A stretch of DNA of 64,000 nucleotides from JBBDRJ01 sp963766295 (GCA_963766295.1 CAVXYW010000002.1:930001-994000); one strand, 5' to 3'; shown: positions 34,329 through 43,130, counted from the stretch's first letter. The notes: a model not told the origin generated them from the sequence alone. A program made the numbers and translations.

Positions 34329-35444
34329 GTGGCCACGATCGTGCTCCGCAACCCGCGGCGGGAAGTCCAGATCGATGGTCCGAAGCGGGTAAAGGTCGTC
34401 CTGCGAGACCTGGAGATCGATCCGGAAACCGTGCTCGTGATCCGTGGCGAGGACCTTTTGACCCGTGAAGACATCATCGGAGCCGATGACGAGGTCGAGG
34501 TGCGTCCGGTGATCTCGGGCGGATCGGAGCAATTCACCAAATGCCGGCGATGTGGCGGCAAGGCAGTGATCGAATTACGCCGCCATAACTCAGCTTTCTG
34601 TAAGGAATGTTTCCTTCACTTCTTTTCCGGACAAGTGAAGCGCGCGGTCGAACACGACCACATGCTCGAGCCGACCGACCGGGTTCTTGTAGCGGTATCC
34701 GGCGGCAAGGATTCACTTGCGCTTTGGGACGTCCTGTTAGAGCTCGGTTACCACACGACCGGATTCCACATCGTTCTGTGGACCGGCGAGGAATACGCGA
34801 GCGAGTCGCTCCGGTACTCGCAGTCGTTCGCCGACTCGCGCGGAGGAAAGCTGATCGTGCACGACGTGAAGGAAGACTCTGGATTCACGATCCCCGAACT
34901 TCCCGCAACGACGGGACGAAGCACATGCGGTGCGTGCGGCCTGACCAAGCGGCACTTGATTTCGAAGGCCGCAGACGAGCTCGGGTTCGATGCGGTTGCG
35001 ATCGGACACAACCTCGACGACGAAGCCGCCGTCCTGTTCGGGAACGTCCTTCGCTGGGACACTGAATACATGGCGCGGCAGTCTCCCGTTCTCCCGGCTA
35101 CAGAGGAAGGATTCGTCAAGAAGGTCAAGCCCTTGTATCGCCTTTCGGAACGCGAGACGGCGACGTACGCATTCTTGAGGGGCATCGACTATCAGGTCGA
35201 GGAGTGCCCTTTGGTGGCCGGCAATACGCAGCTTCGATACAAGGGCATCCTCGACCGGTTGGAACGCGAATCACCGGGAGCCAAAGCTGCGTTCTATCAC
35301 GGCTTTTTGGAACGCGGGAAGCGAGAGATGGCGGAAGTGGAGCGACCGGTGCTTCAACCATGCACCAACTGCGGGATGCCTACGCCGGCCGAGACCTGCG
35401 CCTATTGCCGGATGGTCGATTCGCACGCGAGGAAGCGGCCGTGA
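34329..35444 (+). CDS. Fusion of ThiS/MoaD-like sulfur carrier and TtuA-like tRNA thiolase
   Basis: A 371-residue protein. Residues 1-65 look like a ubiquitin-fold sulfur carrier ending in the Gly-Gly motif (VRPVISGG, Gly64-Gly65). The rest is TtuA-like: zinc finger (Cys72, 75, 90, 93), PP-loop VAVSGGKDSLAL (121-131), Fe-S ligands Cys199, Cys202 and Cys292, and a C-terminal zinc finger (CTNCGMP, CAYC). TtuA 2-thiolates U54 of tRNA using thiocarboxylated TtuB. Here the carrier is part of the enzyme and its GG is internal. The GTG start is 3 nt after the S2P-like gene; the stop overlaps trmI by 4 nt. Confidence 0.88.
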   Translation: MATIVLRNPRREVQIDGPKRVKVVLRDLEIDPETVLVIRGEDLLTREDIIGADDEVEVRPVISGGSEQFTKCRRCGGKAVIELRRHNSAFCKECFLHFFSGQVKRAVEHDHMLEPTDRVLVAVSGGKDSLALWDVLLELGYHTTGFHIVLWTGEEYASESLRYSQSFADSRGGKLIVHDVKEDSGFTIPELPATTGRSTCGACGLTKRHLISKAADELGFDAVAIGHNLDDEAAVLFGNVLRWDTEYMARQSPVLPATEEGFVKKVKPLYRLSERETATYAFLRGIDYQVEECPLVAGNTQLRYKGILDRLERESPGAKAAFYHGFLERGKREMAEVERPVLQPCTNCGMPTPAETCAYCRMVDSHARKRP

Positions 35445-36229
35445 ACTTCTCTCGCGGTGACCTCGTCCTGCTGGTCGACAGAAGGGGACGCCGTTACCTC
35501 GTCACTCTCGAGGCCGGGCGCGAGTTCCATTCGCATCTGGGCCTCGTGGGTCACGACAGCATCATCGGCAAAGAGGAAGGCGCCGAGCTGGAAACGTCCC
35601 TCGGCCGGAAGTATCGGGCGCTTCGGCCGACGCTGGCCGACTACATCTTGAAGATGCCGCGCGGTGCGCAGGTCGTTTACCCGAAAGACATCGGACCAAT
35701 CCTCGTCGAAGCCGACATCTTCCCGGGAGCCCGCGTTCTAGAGGCGGGGACGGGCTCGGGCGCGCTCACACTCGCCCTTTTGCGCGCCGTCGGTCCCAAG
35801 GGAACCGTCCACACCTTCGACGTTCGATCCGACTTCCACAACAAGGCCATGTCCAACATCGAAAGGTTCGTCGGTTCGGATCCCAATTACGGCGCACTCG
35901 AAGCGAAGCTCGGCGATCTTTACTCCGACGAGATCAAGATCGACGTCGATCGCGTGGTCTTCGACCTCGCCGAGCCTTGGCAGGCGCTGGCGAACGTCGA
36001 GCGATGTCTGGAGCCCGGAGGGATCTTGTGCAGTTACCTGCCGACCGTTCCTCAGGTCATGCGACTCGTCGAAGCGCTGGGCCGTGGGTGGACCATGGTC
36101 CGAAGCTTCGAAACGATGCAGCGTGGATGGACGGTGGATGGCCTATCAGTGAGGCCCGATCACCGGATGGTGGCCCATACCGCATTCCTCGTCATCGCCC
36201 GCCGTGTCGCCAGCCCACAAGATGGCTGA
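35441..36229 (+). CDS. trmI: tRNA (adenine-58-N1) methyltransferase TrmI
   Basis: A 262-residue class I methyltransferase. Residues 1-75 are the small beta domain (NFSRGDLVLLVDRRGRRYL). VYPKDIGPILVEADIFPGARVLEAGTGSGALT contains the SAM motif, and VVFDLAEPW replaces the usual catalytic DxPxPW. It makes m1A58 in the T-loop of tRNAs. The GTG start is coupled to the thiolase gene (GTGA). trmI often borders the proteasome cluster in actinobacteria; here it lies about 7 kb before mpa. Two successive T-loop modification enzymes (position 54, then 58) fit one pathway. Confidence 0.93.
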   Translation: MNFSRGDLVLLVDRRGRRYLVTLEAGREFHSHLGLVGHDSIIGKEEGAELETSLGRKYRALRPTLADYILKMPRGAQVVYPKDIGPILVEADIFPGARVLEAGTGSGALTLALLRAVGPKGTVHTFDVRSDFHNKAMSNIERFVGSDPNYGALEAKLGDLYSDEIKIDVDRVVFDLAEPWQALANVERCLEPGGILCSYLPTVPQVMRLVEALGRGWTMVRSFETMQRGWTVDGLSVRPDHRMVAHTAFLVIARRVASPQDG

Positions 36230-37697
36230 CCTGACTTCAGTTCCTGCGGGTACGCCCGTTGTCGTCGGTGATCGAACCGTCGCGATGCCGGCGCTTAGCG
36301 AGGGTGACAGGGTCATCGCGGTGCAGGCGACGGGCGAGCTGCTTGTCATCTCACTAACCGATCTAGAAGTGGCTCGCGACGCTGTCGAGCGAGCGTCGAA
36401 AGCCTTTCGTTCGCTATCCGATGTCGGCGACGAGCAGATCTCGCAGTTCTTTCATCTCTTCGCTGACCGATTGGCGGACCACAAGGTGTGGGCCTCCATC
36501 GAGGACGCCAATCAAGCCGATGTCCACCGAGTTCGGGCCGCCGGACGCGCGATAACGCGGTTGGTCGCGACCGAGAAGATGCGCGAAGCGATGATCGACG
36601 GTCTCATCGAATGGGCGAAGGCTCCGTCACGACGTGGGGAGTTGATCGAAAAGCGGGAAGGCCCGGACTGGACCGTTGAGCGACGCCGGGCACCTTTGGG
36701 AGTCGTTGCCTTCGTTTTCGAAGGACGGCCGAATGTGTTCGCCGACGGCGCCGGAGTTCTTCGCGGCGGCAACACCTCTGTGATGCGCATCGGCAGCGAT
36801 GCGCTGCGGACGGCGGAGGCAATTGAGGCCAACGCATTGGCACCCGCTCTTGACGCCGCCGGCTTGCCGGAAGGCGCGGTGACACTCATCCGGTCGCCGT
36901 CGCACGGCGTGGCGCACGCGCTATTCACGATGCGGGAGGTCCGGCTGGCGATCGCCAGAGGATCGGGGCCAACAACGGCCCTGCTGGGTGCGATCGCTGC
37001 GCAGCACGGGATCCCCGCGTCTTTGCACGGCACCGGTGGAGCGTGGATGTACATCGCAGATGACGCCCCGCCCGATGTTGCACGCAACGCGATCGTCGCT
37101 TCGCTCGACCGAAAGGTGTGCAACACGCTGAACACGATCGTCATCGACCGGCGTCGAAGCGTCGAGCAGATCCCGCTGGTACTCGACGCGCTCTCGTGGA
37201 GAGACGCTTCCTTCCGGTTGCACGTAGCCGTCGGCTCCGAGATCGACATCCCTGATGCGCTGTGGTCCAAGCGGATAACCGTCCAGCGTGCCGAGGGCGA
37301 AACCGTTGAACCGCAGGTCGACGCCATTCCGGTCGATGAGTTGGCGCGCGAATGGGAATGGGAACAAACACCGGAGGTTTCGCTTGTCTGTGCGCAGAGC
37401 GAGGACGAAGCTATCGATCTGATCAACAGATACAGCCCAAGGTTCGTTGCTTCGATCATCACATCCGACCCGGAGCACTTCGATCGTTTCTATGATCGCG
37501 TCGACACGCCGTACGTGGGTGACAGCTTCACCAGATGGGTCGACGGTCAATGGGCGTGGGGCCGGCCGGAGCTTGGGCTCTCGAACTGGGAGCGCGGACG
37601 GATCCTCGGTCGCTCAGGCATTTTGGCCGGAGACGACGTTTTCACCGTTCGTGATGTATTCCGGGACCGTTCGGGCGAGGCTTCTCAGACGCGCTAG
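36222..37697 (+). CDS. Glutamate-5-semialdehyde dehydrogenase-like (ProA-like) protein
   Basis: A 491-residue aldehyde-dehydrogenase-fold protein. APLGVVAFVFEGRPNVFADGAG matches the cofactor region of ProA, RKVCNTLNTIV carries the catalytic Cys (ProA has VCNALET), and the C-terminus FTRWVDGQWAWGRPELGLSN parallels the ProA STRF-DG segment. It has a 60-residue N-terminal extension that ProA lacks and no proB next to it. It could be the proline enzyme or a paralogue acting on another gamma-glutamyl phosphate or acyl phosphate. It overlaps trmI by 8 nt. Confidence 0.75.
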   Translation: MADLTSVPAGTPVVVGDRTVAMPALSEGDRVIAVQATGELLVISLTDLEVARDAVERASKAFRSLSDVGDEQISQFFHLFADRLADHKVWASIEDANQADVHRVRAAGRAITRLVATEKMREAMIDGLIEWAKAPSRRGELIEKREGPDWTVERRRAPLGVVAFVFEGRPNVFADGAGVLRGGNTSVMRIGSDALRTAEAIEANALAPALDAAGLPEGAVTLIRSPSHGVAHALFTMREVRLAIARGSGPTTALLGAIAAQHGIPASLHGTGGAWMYIADDAPPDVARNAIVASLDRKVCNTLNTIVIDRRRSVEQIPLVLDALSWRDASFRLHVAVGSEIDIPDALWSKRITVQRAEGETVEPQVDAIPVDELAREWEWEQTPEVSLVCAQSEDEAIDLINRYSPRFVASIITSDPEHFDRFYDRVDTPYVGDSFTRWVDGQWAWGRPELGLSNWERGRILGRSGILAGDDVFTVRDVFRDRSGEASQTR

Positions 37698-38164
37698 CGC
37701 CGAGGGCGCACTTTTTCGGTTTCTTCGTACTGAGAGGCCAAGGTCTGCACGCGCCTTGGAAGCTTGCCTGCGGCTAGATCACCCACTGATGTCAGCTCGA
37801 GTACAGAACGCAAGCTCGATCTCACTGCTTTCCAGACATCCTTGAGGCTCGATGCGGCCCCGGGATAGCTGATCTCCCGGAGGCTGTCGTCGTGGACGTT
37901 GGCCAGCGGTCCTTCGACTGCGCGCATCACGTCCGCGAGAGTTATCTCCCCGGCCGGCCGGGCCAGCACGTAGCCGCCTTCCTGTCCGCGTTGACTCCGG
38001 ACGAGACGACTGCGACGCAGCTCGCCCAGGATGGCGAGAAGAAACTTCAGTGGGATGTCTTGCTTGCGCGAGATCCGTTCGGCTTTGATCGGCCTGTCGT
38101 CGGTGGCCGTGGCCAACTCGGCCATCGCGCGGAGTGCGTAGTCGATCTTTATGGAGATTCGCAA
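37694..38164 (-). CDS. Rrf2 family transcriptional regulator
   Basis: A 156-residue Rrf2 regulator: LRISIKIDYALRAMAELA is the family start and RSQRGQEGGYVLARPAGEITLADV the winged helix. It has no cysteine, so it cannot hold an Fe-S cluster as IscR and NsrR do, and it may behave more like CymR. The TTG start (38164) is preceded by GAGGAGGAA. It lies 13 nt after the permease gene, so it is the third gene of the ABC importer operon and may autoregulate it. Its stop overlaps the facing ProA-like gene by 4 nt. Confidence 0.88.
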   Translation of the reverse strand: MRISIKIDYALRAMAELATATDDRPIKAERISRKQDIPLKFLLAILGELRRSRLVRSQRGQEGGYVLARPAGEITLADVMRAVEGPLANVHDDSLREISYPGAASSLKDVWKAVRSSLRSVLELTSVGDLAAGKLPRRVQTLASQYEETEKVRPRR

Positions 38165-38177
38165 AGGGTGTTCCTCC

Positions 38178-39041
38178 TCACTCGGCCTGCAATCCCCAGC
38201 GCTTTCTGATGGCGGCGTCGGCTTTCGAGAAGCCGAATACATCCACGAGGACGCCGATCACGAGCACGACGATCATGCCTGCGAGCAGCCTTGCGGAATC
38301 TTCCGCGTCGCGAGCTGCCTGAAGCTGAGAACCGAGCGAGAGCCGCTCTCCGATGGCGACGACGATCTCACCGGCCAAGAGGCCGCGCCACGCGAAAGCC
38401 CATCCCTGCTTGAGTCCCGCGACGAAGCCGGGCAGCGCGGCGGGCAGAACGATATGCCGGTACGCGGCTACGCCCCTGGCCCCAAGAACATGTCCAGCTC
38501 GTAGCAGCACTTGTGGGATGTGATCGACGCCGTTGATAAAGCCACTGGCTATGGCCGGCGCGCCGCTCAGGATGACGACAAACTGGATCGCGGCTTCGTT
38601 CGGTCCGAACAACAAGATGGCCAATGGAAACCAAGCGATCGTCGGCATCGTCTGCAATCCGTTGATCATCGAGCCGATCGCCGCTCTGATGACTCGGCTG
38701 CGGGAGACGATCAGGCCAAATGCCGAACCGATCACTACAGCGAGCGAATATCCGACAACAGCGCGACGCATTGTGAGTAGTGCGGCCTGGAAGAACTCTG
38801 CTCGACCCTCCCAGAGTCGAGAAAGAACGGGCAGGGGCCCCGGTAGTTCATCCTCCGGCTTGATGCCCAGCCATGCCACTACCTGCCACGCGGCGAGGGC
38901 CAGAGCCACCGCAGTCAGCGCCGGCCAGACCGAAGACCACACACGGCGCGCCAGAGAGGGTGCAGGAGCAACCGGAAAATCCAGGGAATCGAGCCCCGCG
39001 ATATCTGCGGCATATGGATCAGGTGTCGGCTGTCTGACCAT
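38178..39041 (-). CDS. ABC importer permease, SsuC/TauC-like
   Basis: A 287-residue permease. A soluble N-terminus (1-45) is followed by about six helices. The ATPase-contact motif lies in GFVAGLKQGWAFAWRGLLAGEIV, and AIGSMINGLQTMPTIAWFPLAIL is typical of the nitrate/sulfonate/taurine group. The ATG at 39041 follows AGGAGG. It overlaps the ATPase gene by 23 nt. Confidence 0.9.
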   Translation of the reverse strand: MVRQPTPDPYAADIAGLDSLDFPVAPAPSLARRVWSSVWPALTAVALALAAWQVVAWLGIKPEDELPGPLPVLSRLWEGRAEFFQAALLTMRRAVVGYSLAVVIGSAFGLIVSRSRVIRAAIGSMINGLQTMPTIAWFPLAILLFGPNEAAIQFVVILSGAPAIASGFINGVDHIPQVLLRAGHVLGARGVAAYRHIVLPAALPGFVAGLKQGWAFAWRGLLAGEIVVAIGERLSLGSQLQAARDAEDSARLLAGMIVVLVIGVLVDVFGFSKADAAIRKRWGLQAE

Positions 39042-39807
39042 GGGATCGAACCTCCTCTCGCAACCTCTCAGTGACGCGGCCCGCGAGTTGCGCAACCTCC
39101 GGCTCATCAAGGTGACGTGGACGCTTGAGGTCGACGTCGAATGACGCCACCACGCGAGCTGGCCTGCTGGACAGGACGTGAACTCGCTCGCCGAGCCTGA
39201 CGGCCTCGCGAACGTTATGAGTCACGAAGAGGATCGTGAGGTCGGCTTCTATCCAAAGTCGCTCCAGCTCATCGTGAAGGATGTCCCTCGTTATGGCGTC
39301 AAGCGCACCGAACGGTTCGTCCATCAAAAGGACACGAGCCTCCTGCGCGAGCGCACGTGCAACAGCTACGCGTTGCCGCATACCACCCGAAAGCTCGTGC
39401 GGACGACGGTCTCCAAAGTCCTCGAGATGTACGAGGCCAAGGAGCTCGTCAACTCGGGTTTGCCGCGCTCGACGGCCCACTCCGCGCAGGCGCAGTGCGA
39501 GTTCGATGTTGTCCCGGGCCGTAAGCCAAGGGAACAAGGCTGCCTCCTGGAAAAGGAGCGCCGGTTGTCCTTCGATCTTGATCGACCCGTTCTGGGGCTG
39601 GTCCAGCCCCGCGATCAGGTTGAGGAGCGTTGTCTTCCCGCACCCCGACGCTCCCACGAGGCAGCACAGTTGGCCCTTGGGAACGTGCAACGACAAGCGG
39701 TCGAGGGCAAAGGTATGAGAACCGGCCGGTCCGTAAACCTTCGATACGTTGGATACGACGACAGCATCGGGGCGCGAAGCGTTTTCCGGGAAAGGGCGTG
39801 TGGTCAA
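39019..39807 (-). CDS. ABC importer ATP-binding protein, SsuB/TauB-like
   Basis: A 262-residue ATPase. Walker A is GASGCGKTTL, the signature LSGGMRQR, Walker B VLLMDEPFGALD and the switch VTHNVREAV, which puts it in the nitrate/sulfonate/taurine group. It starts at TTG with GGAG 8 nt upstream. With the permease it should import an oxyanion, sulfonate or thiamine-precursor-like solute, but no binding protein is nearby. Confidence 0.92.
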   Translation of the reverse strand: MTTRPFPENASRPDAVVVSNVSKVYGPAGSHTFALDRLSLHVPKGQLCCLVGASGCGKTTLLNLIAGLDQPQNGSIKIEGQPALLFQEAALFPWLTARDNIELALRLRGVGRRARQTRVDELLGLVHLEDFGDRRPHELSGGMRQRVAVARALAQEARVLLMDEPFGALDAITRDILHDELERLWIEADLTILFVTHNVREAVRLGERVHVLSSRPARVVASFDVDLKRPRHLDEPEVAQLAGRVTERLREEVRSHGQTADT

Positions 39808-39967
39808 CCGTTCGTCTCCGGTACCGTAAAGTCAACTGAATCGGTAGACATAGTGGCCTAACTCTTCGAGGAAGTCAAAAAGGTCCAGCCTTGGACGAGC
39901 AAGCGTGGTACGTAGCGTTCGGGCATGCTCTTGGGGTAAGGAACAAGCACGGAAAGGAATCCATTCG

Positions 39968-41161
39968 ATGGACTTCGCACTAAGTGAGGATCAACGCGAG
40001 CTCCAGAAGTGGGCGCACGAGTTCGCAGAGAAAGAGATCCGCCCCGTCGCGAGCGAATACGACGAATCAGAAGAGTTCCCGTGGCCTGTGCTGAAGAAAG
40101 CTGCCGAGGTCGGGCTCTACGGTTTCGATCTCTACGGACAGACCCAATCCGACCCGACCGGCCTCTCGCTGCCGATCGTCATGGAAGAGATCTGCTGGGG
40201 TTGCGCCGGCATCGGCCTGGCTATTTTCGGCACTGGCCTTCCGCTTTCGGCTCTCGCAGCCGCCGGCACGCCCGAGCAGCTGCTCACCTGGGCTCCCCGC
40301 ATGTTCGGAACCGTCGAGGAACCGAAGGTCGCCGCGTTCTGCGTCACCGAGCCGAACGCCGGCTCGGATGTTTCCTCCTTGCGCACCAAAGCCGAGAAGG
40401 TCGACGGCGGCTGGGTCCTGAACGGTACAAAGGTCTTCGCCACCAACGGGGGGATCGCCGACGTCCACGTCGTAGTAGCCACGGTCGATCCTGACCTCGG
40501 CATCCGAGGTCAGGCGAGCTTCATCGTCTCGCGCGAGGACCACAAAGGCATCAAGCAGGGCAAGAAAGAGAAGAAACTCGGGATACGCGCTTCCCACACC
40601 GCCGAAGTGATCCTCGAGGACTGCTTCGTCCCGGCGGAGAACATCGTCGGCGGACAGGAGAAGCTCGACGCCAAGCTGGAGCGCGCGCGCGGCGGCGGTC
40701 ACGTCCGCGAGTCAGTGGCGCTCCGCACATTCGAGATCACGCGACCGCTGGTTGCCTGCCAGGCCGTTGGCATCGCTCGCGCCGCACTTGAGTTCGCCGT
40801 GGACTACGCGAAGGAACGCAAGACCTTCGGTACGCCGATAATCCAGTACCAGGGAGTCGCGTTCCAACTGGCAGACATGGCATTGGCTGTCGATGCTTCG
40901 CGCTTGCTCGTCCATCGCGCGGCTTGGATGGCGGCGCAGAGTCAGCCGTTCACAAAGGCCGAAGGGTCGATGTGCAAGCTCATGGCCGGCGAAACGGCGG
41001 TCCGCGTAACCGAGCAGGCCATCCAGATCCTCGGCGGCTACGGCTACATAAAGGACTTCCCGGTCGAGAAGTGGTACCGCGACGCGAAGATCTACACGCT
41101 CTTCGAAGGGACGAGCGAGATCCAGCGTCTGGTGATTTCGAGAGCTCTGGCGGGTAGCTAG
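39968..41161 (+). CDS. Acyl-CoA dehydrogenase
   Basis: A 397-residue FAD flavoenzyme of normal length. Motifs are FCVTEPNAGSDVSS (flavin and substrate), QILGGYGYIKDFPVEKWYRDAKI and FEGTSEIQRL, where the C-terminal Glu is the catalytic base of the short/medium-chain group. It oxidises acyl-CoA to trans-2-enoyl-CoA and passes electrons to ETF. GGAAAGGAA precedes the ATG at 39968, which was chosen over an upstream start. No other beta-oxidation gene adjoins it. Confidence 0.95.
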   Translation: MDFALSEDQRELQKWAHEFAEKEIRPVASEYDESEEFPWPVLKKAAEVGLYGFDLYGQTQSDPTGLSLPIVMEEICWGCAGIGLAIFGTGLPLSALAAAGTPEQLLTWAPRMFGTVEEPKVAAFCVTEPNAGSDVSSLRTKAEKVDGGWVLNGTKVFATNGGIADVHVVVATVDPDLGIRGQASFIVSREDHKGIKQGKKEKKLGIRASHTAEVILEDCFVPAENIVGGQEKLDAKLERARGGGHVRESVALRTFEITRPLVACQAVGIARAALEFAVDYAKERKTFGTPIIQYQGVAFQLADMALAVDASRLLVHRAAWMAAQSQPFTKAEGSMCKLMAGETAVRVTEQAIQILGGYGYIKDFPVEKWYRDAKIYTLFEGTSEIQRLVISRALAGS

Positions 41162-41164
41162 CTT

Positions 41165-41572
41165 CTAGCCGTAACGGCGCCGCAGCTCGGACCGCATGCC
41201 CGCTTCGGCGGTGGCACTGCCGACCATAACGTCGACCAACGCCGAGCGCGGGATCGCGTACGCACGCAGCGTCGTGCGCGCCATGACGGTGGCCATGCGT
41301 GGCTGTCCCTCGATTGGACCCCGTTCGCCGACGACTTGGTGTGGACCACGAAGGGCAACGACCTTGCCGGCCATCGTGACCAAAGCCTCGCCCTCGGCAA
41401 CTACATAGCACTCGGCCGAGTCAGCTCCCTCTTCGCAGAGCACGTCGGCGGGCTCGAAGGTGATAGCAGAGGCCGAATCAGCCAGCTGAGCGAGATCGGG
41501 TGCTTCGCAACCCGCGAACAGCGGCACCTTGCTGAGAAGCTCGACAGCGGACGTGCGCTCTTGGTTGGTCAT
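41165..41572 (-). CDS. Stand-alone cyclic nucleotide-binding domain protein
   Basis: A 135-residue protein made of one cNMP-binding domain: VPLFAGCEAPDLAQLA, an adapted phosphate-binding cassette (VGERGPIEGQPRMATV) and a C-terminal helix. The cassette keeps Glu and Arg but has Met where Ser/Ala usually follows Arg. There is no DNA-binding domain, so it may act through protein contacts. ATG 41572 has AAGGAA upstream; ATG 41590 is an alternative. It is divergent from the next such gene. Confidence 0.82.
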   Translation of the reverse strand: MTNQERTSAVELLSKVPLFAGCEAPDLAQLADSASAITFEPADVLCEEGADSAECYVVAEGEALVTMAGKVVALRGPHQVVGERGPIEGQPRMATVMARTTLRAYAIPRSALVDVMVGSATAEAGMRSELRRRYG

Positions 41573-41900
41573 CGGTTTACGTTCCTTCATGTCGCGAACT
41601 CGGGTAGGAAACCGAACCGGCCAGCTCACGCCTCGCGGCGGGGACGGCCCCCCCTTTTCCGAGGCTCCTATTGGAGCCCGAGGGGAGGCTTGGTAAGACC
41701 ACGGAACGTGAGCCGGTCCCGGAACGGTGATGCATCATGGGGCCATCCTGACCCAAGCCCTTCGCGGCTTCAATGCCTTTTTGCACAGATACGCAGAGAC
41801 GGGCTTACTGGCGGTGGGCGGGGTTTGACGCCTAAGGTGACCTGGACAAATGGGAGGGGAGCGGTCGTGAGCCGCATCCTTATGATGTGGAGGTGAGTGG
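41573..41900. other. Intergenic region between divergent cNMP-binding genes
   Basis: It holds no supported gene. A 6-bp hairpin GGCTCC/GGAGCC with a TATT loop lies at 41663-41678. Towards the plus-strand gene, TATGAT at 41881-41886 and the ribosome site GGAGGTGA are seen. TTGACG at 41825-41830 has no matching -10 box. Confidence 0.4.
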
Positions 41901-42335
41901 ATGCCCCTGAGGCGCGGTGGGTCGGACAGAAAAGTCCAGCTGCTCGGCAAGGTCGACCTGTTCTCGGAGTGCAACCAAAAGGAGCTGTCCAGGATCGCTT
42001 CGCTGGCCGACGAGATCGAGGTGGACAAGGGCACTGTCCTCACCCGGGAGGGCCTGCCGGGCCGAGAGTGCTTCATAGTCTCCAGCGGCAAGGGGAAGTG
42101 CACCCTTCGCAACAAGCGCCTGGCGACCTACGGAGCCGGTGATGTCTTCGGAGAGATGTCGCTACTCGACAACGAGCCCCGTGCTGCCACCGTGACCGCG
42201 GAGACGGACATGGTCCTGTTCGTCGTTGACTCCCGGAGCTTCTGGGGGCTGTGCGAGGAAGCGCCGAGTGTGACGCGCAAGATCATGAAGGCGATCGCGC
42301 AGAGACTTCGTAAGGTCGAAAAAGCCCCTATGTAG
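41901..42335 (+). CDS. Stand-alone cyclic nucleotide-binding domain protein
   Basis: A 144-residue protein with one cNMP-binding domain. VDLFSECNQKELSRIASLADE is the N-terminal helical part and FGEMSLLDNEPRAATVTAET the phosphate-binding cassette, with Glu, Arg and Ala in the usual places. No effector domain is attached. GGAGGTGAGTGG precedes the ATG. It lies between another such protein and a Crp/Fnr regulator, convergent with the latter. Confidence 0.85.
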   Translation: MPLRRGGSDRKVQLLGKVDLFSECNQKELSRIASLADEIEVDKGTVLTREGLPGRECFIVSSGKGKCTLRNKRLATYGAGDVFGEMSLLDNEPRAATVTAETDMVLFVVDSRSFWGLCEEAPSVTRKIMKAIAQRLRKVEKAPM

Positions 42336-42336
42336 T

Positions 42337-42397
42337 CCGATCGGTGTCAGCTGCGCTGACCCGATCGGTACTGCCGCATCGCTTCGCTCTGCGGTGG
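42337..42397. terminator. Tandem hairpins between convergent genes
   Basis: The first hairpin (42337-42368) has arms CCGATCGG plus GTCAGC/GCTGAC, 14 bp with one bulged T. The second (42371-42397) pairs CTGCCGCA with TGCGGTGG, including two G-U pairs. It lies between the stops of the cNMP-binding gene and the Crp/Fnr gene. No strong T-tract follows. Confidence 0.6.
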
Positions 42398-42414
42398 TCC
42401 GCTGTTCGATGCTG

Positions 42415-43101
42415 CTAGAGGGCTCGTCCGCGTAGGGCTTCTAGATCCAGCACAACGATCGAGCGTCGGCCGGTCGATATCCATCCACGATCACGGAATT
42501 CCCGCAGGGCTTTGCTCACCGCCTCGCGCGATGATCCGGTCCAGCCGGCGAGCTCGTCCTGCGTCAAAGAGAGGCTGATGCGCACCGACGGCCCATCGGT
42601 TTCTCCGTAACGGTCGACTAGCTCCAGTAACCTCCGGGCGACGCGGGCGGGTGTATCGAATGCACCGAACTCGATCCGTTTGCGATCCGAGTCACGCAAC
42701 CGCCGGATCGTCGCTTGAATAAGCAGGATCGCCAGCCGCGGGTGCTCCGTCAGGAACTCGACGAAGTGCTCGGATCGAACGATCAGCGCTTCGATCGGTT
42801 CGAGCGCAGACACGGTGGCAGAACGCGGGTTTCCGTCGATGGCGGAAAGCTCGCCGAGCAGCTCGCCCGGTCCCCGGACGGCAAGCACTACTTCTTTTCC
42901 GTCCTGTGTATAGCTGGATACCTTGGCGCGCCCGGAGATCAGCACGATCACGTGGTCCGAAGCTTCGCCCTCGGTCATCATGAATGCGCCGCGACGGAAT
43001 GGGCGCCGGACCCCACGAGTCATGAGGTCCTTCAGCTCGTCCGGGGTTACGGTCGCGCCGAAACCCTCGAGCAGGACTGCATCACCCGACTGCCCACCCA
43101 T
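42415..43101 (-). CDS. Crp/Fnr family transcriptional regulator
   Basis: A 228-residue regulator. The cNMP-binding domain has the cassette GELLGELSAIDGNPRSATV with Glu, Arg and Ser, as in cAMP-binding CRP. The dimer helix is followed by a winged helix-turn-helix (LTQDELAGWTGSSREAVSKALREF). No Cys cluster is present, so it is CRP-like rather than FNR-like. The ATG at 43101 follows GAGAGGA. It is divergent from mpa and could control it, though no site is proven. Confidence 0.9.
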   Translation of the reverse strand: MGGQSGDAVLLEGFGATVTPDELKDLMTRGVRRPFRRGAFMMTEGEASDHVIVLISGRAKVSSYTQDGKEVVLAVRGPGELLGELSAIDGNPRSATVSALEPIEALIVRSEHFVEFLTEHPRLAILLIQATIRRLRDSDRKRIEFGAFDTPARVARRLLELVDRYGETDGPSVRISLSLTQDELAGWTGSSREAVSKALREFRDRGWISTGRRSIVVLDLEALRGRAL

Positions 43102-43130
43102 GTTTGTCTGTCCTCTCCCGCCTGTCGTGA

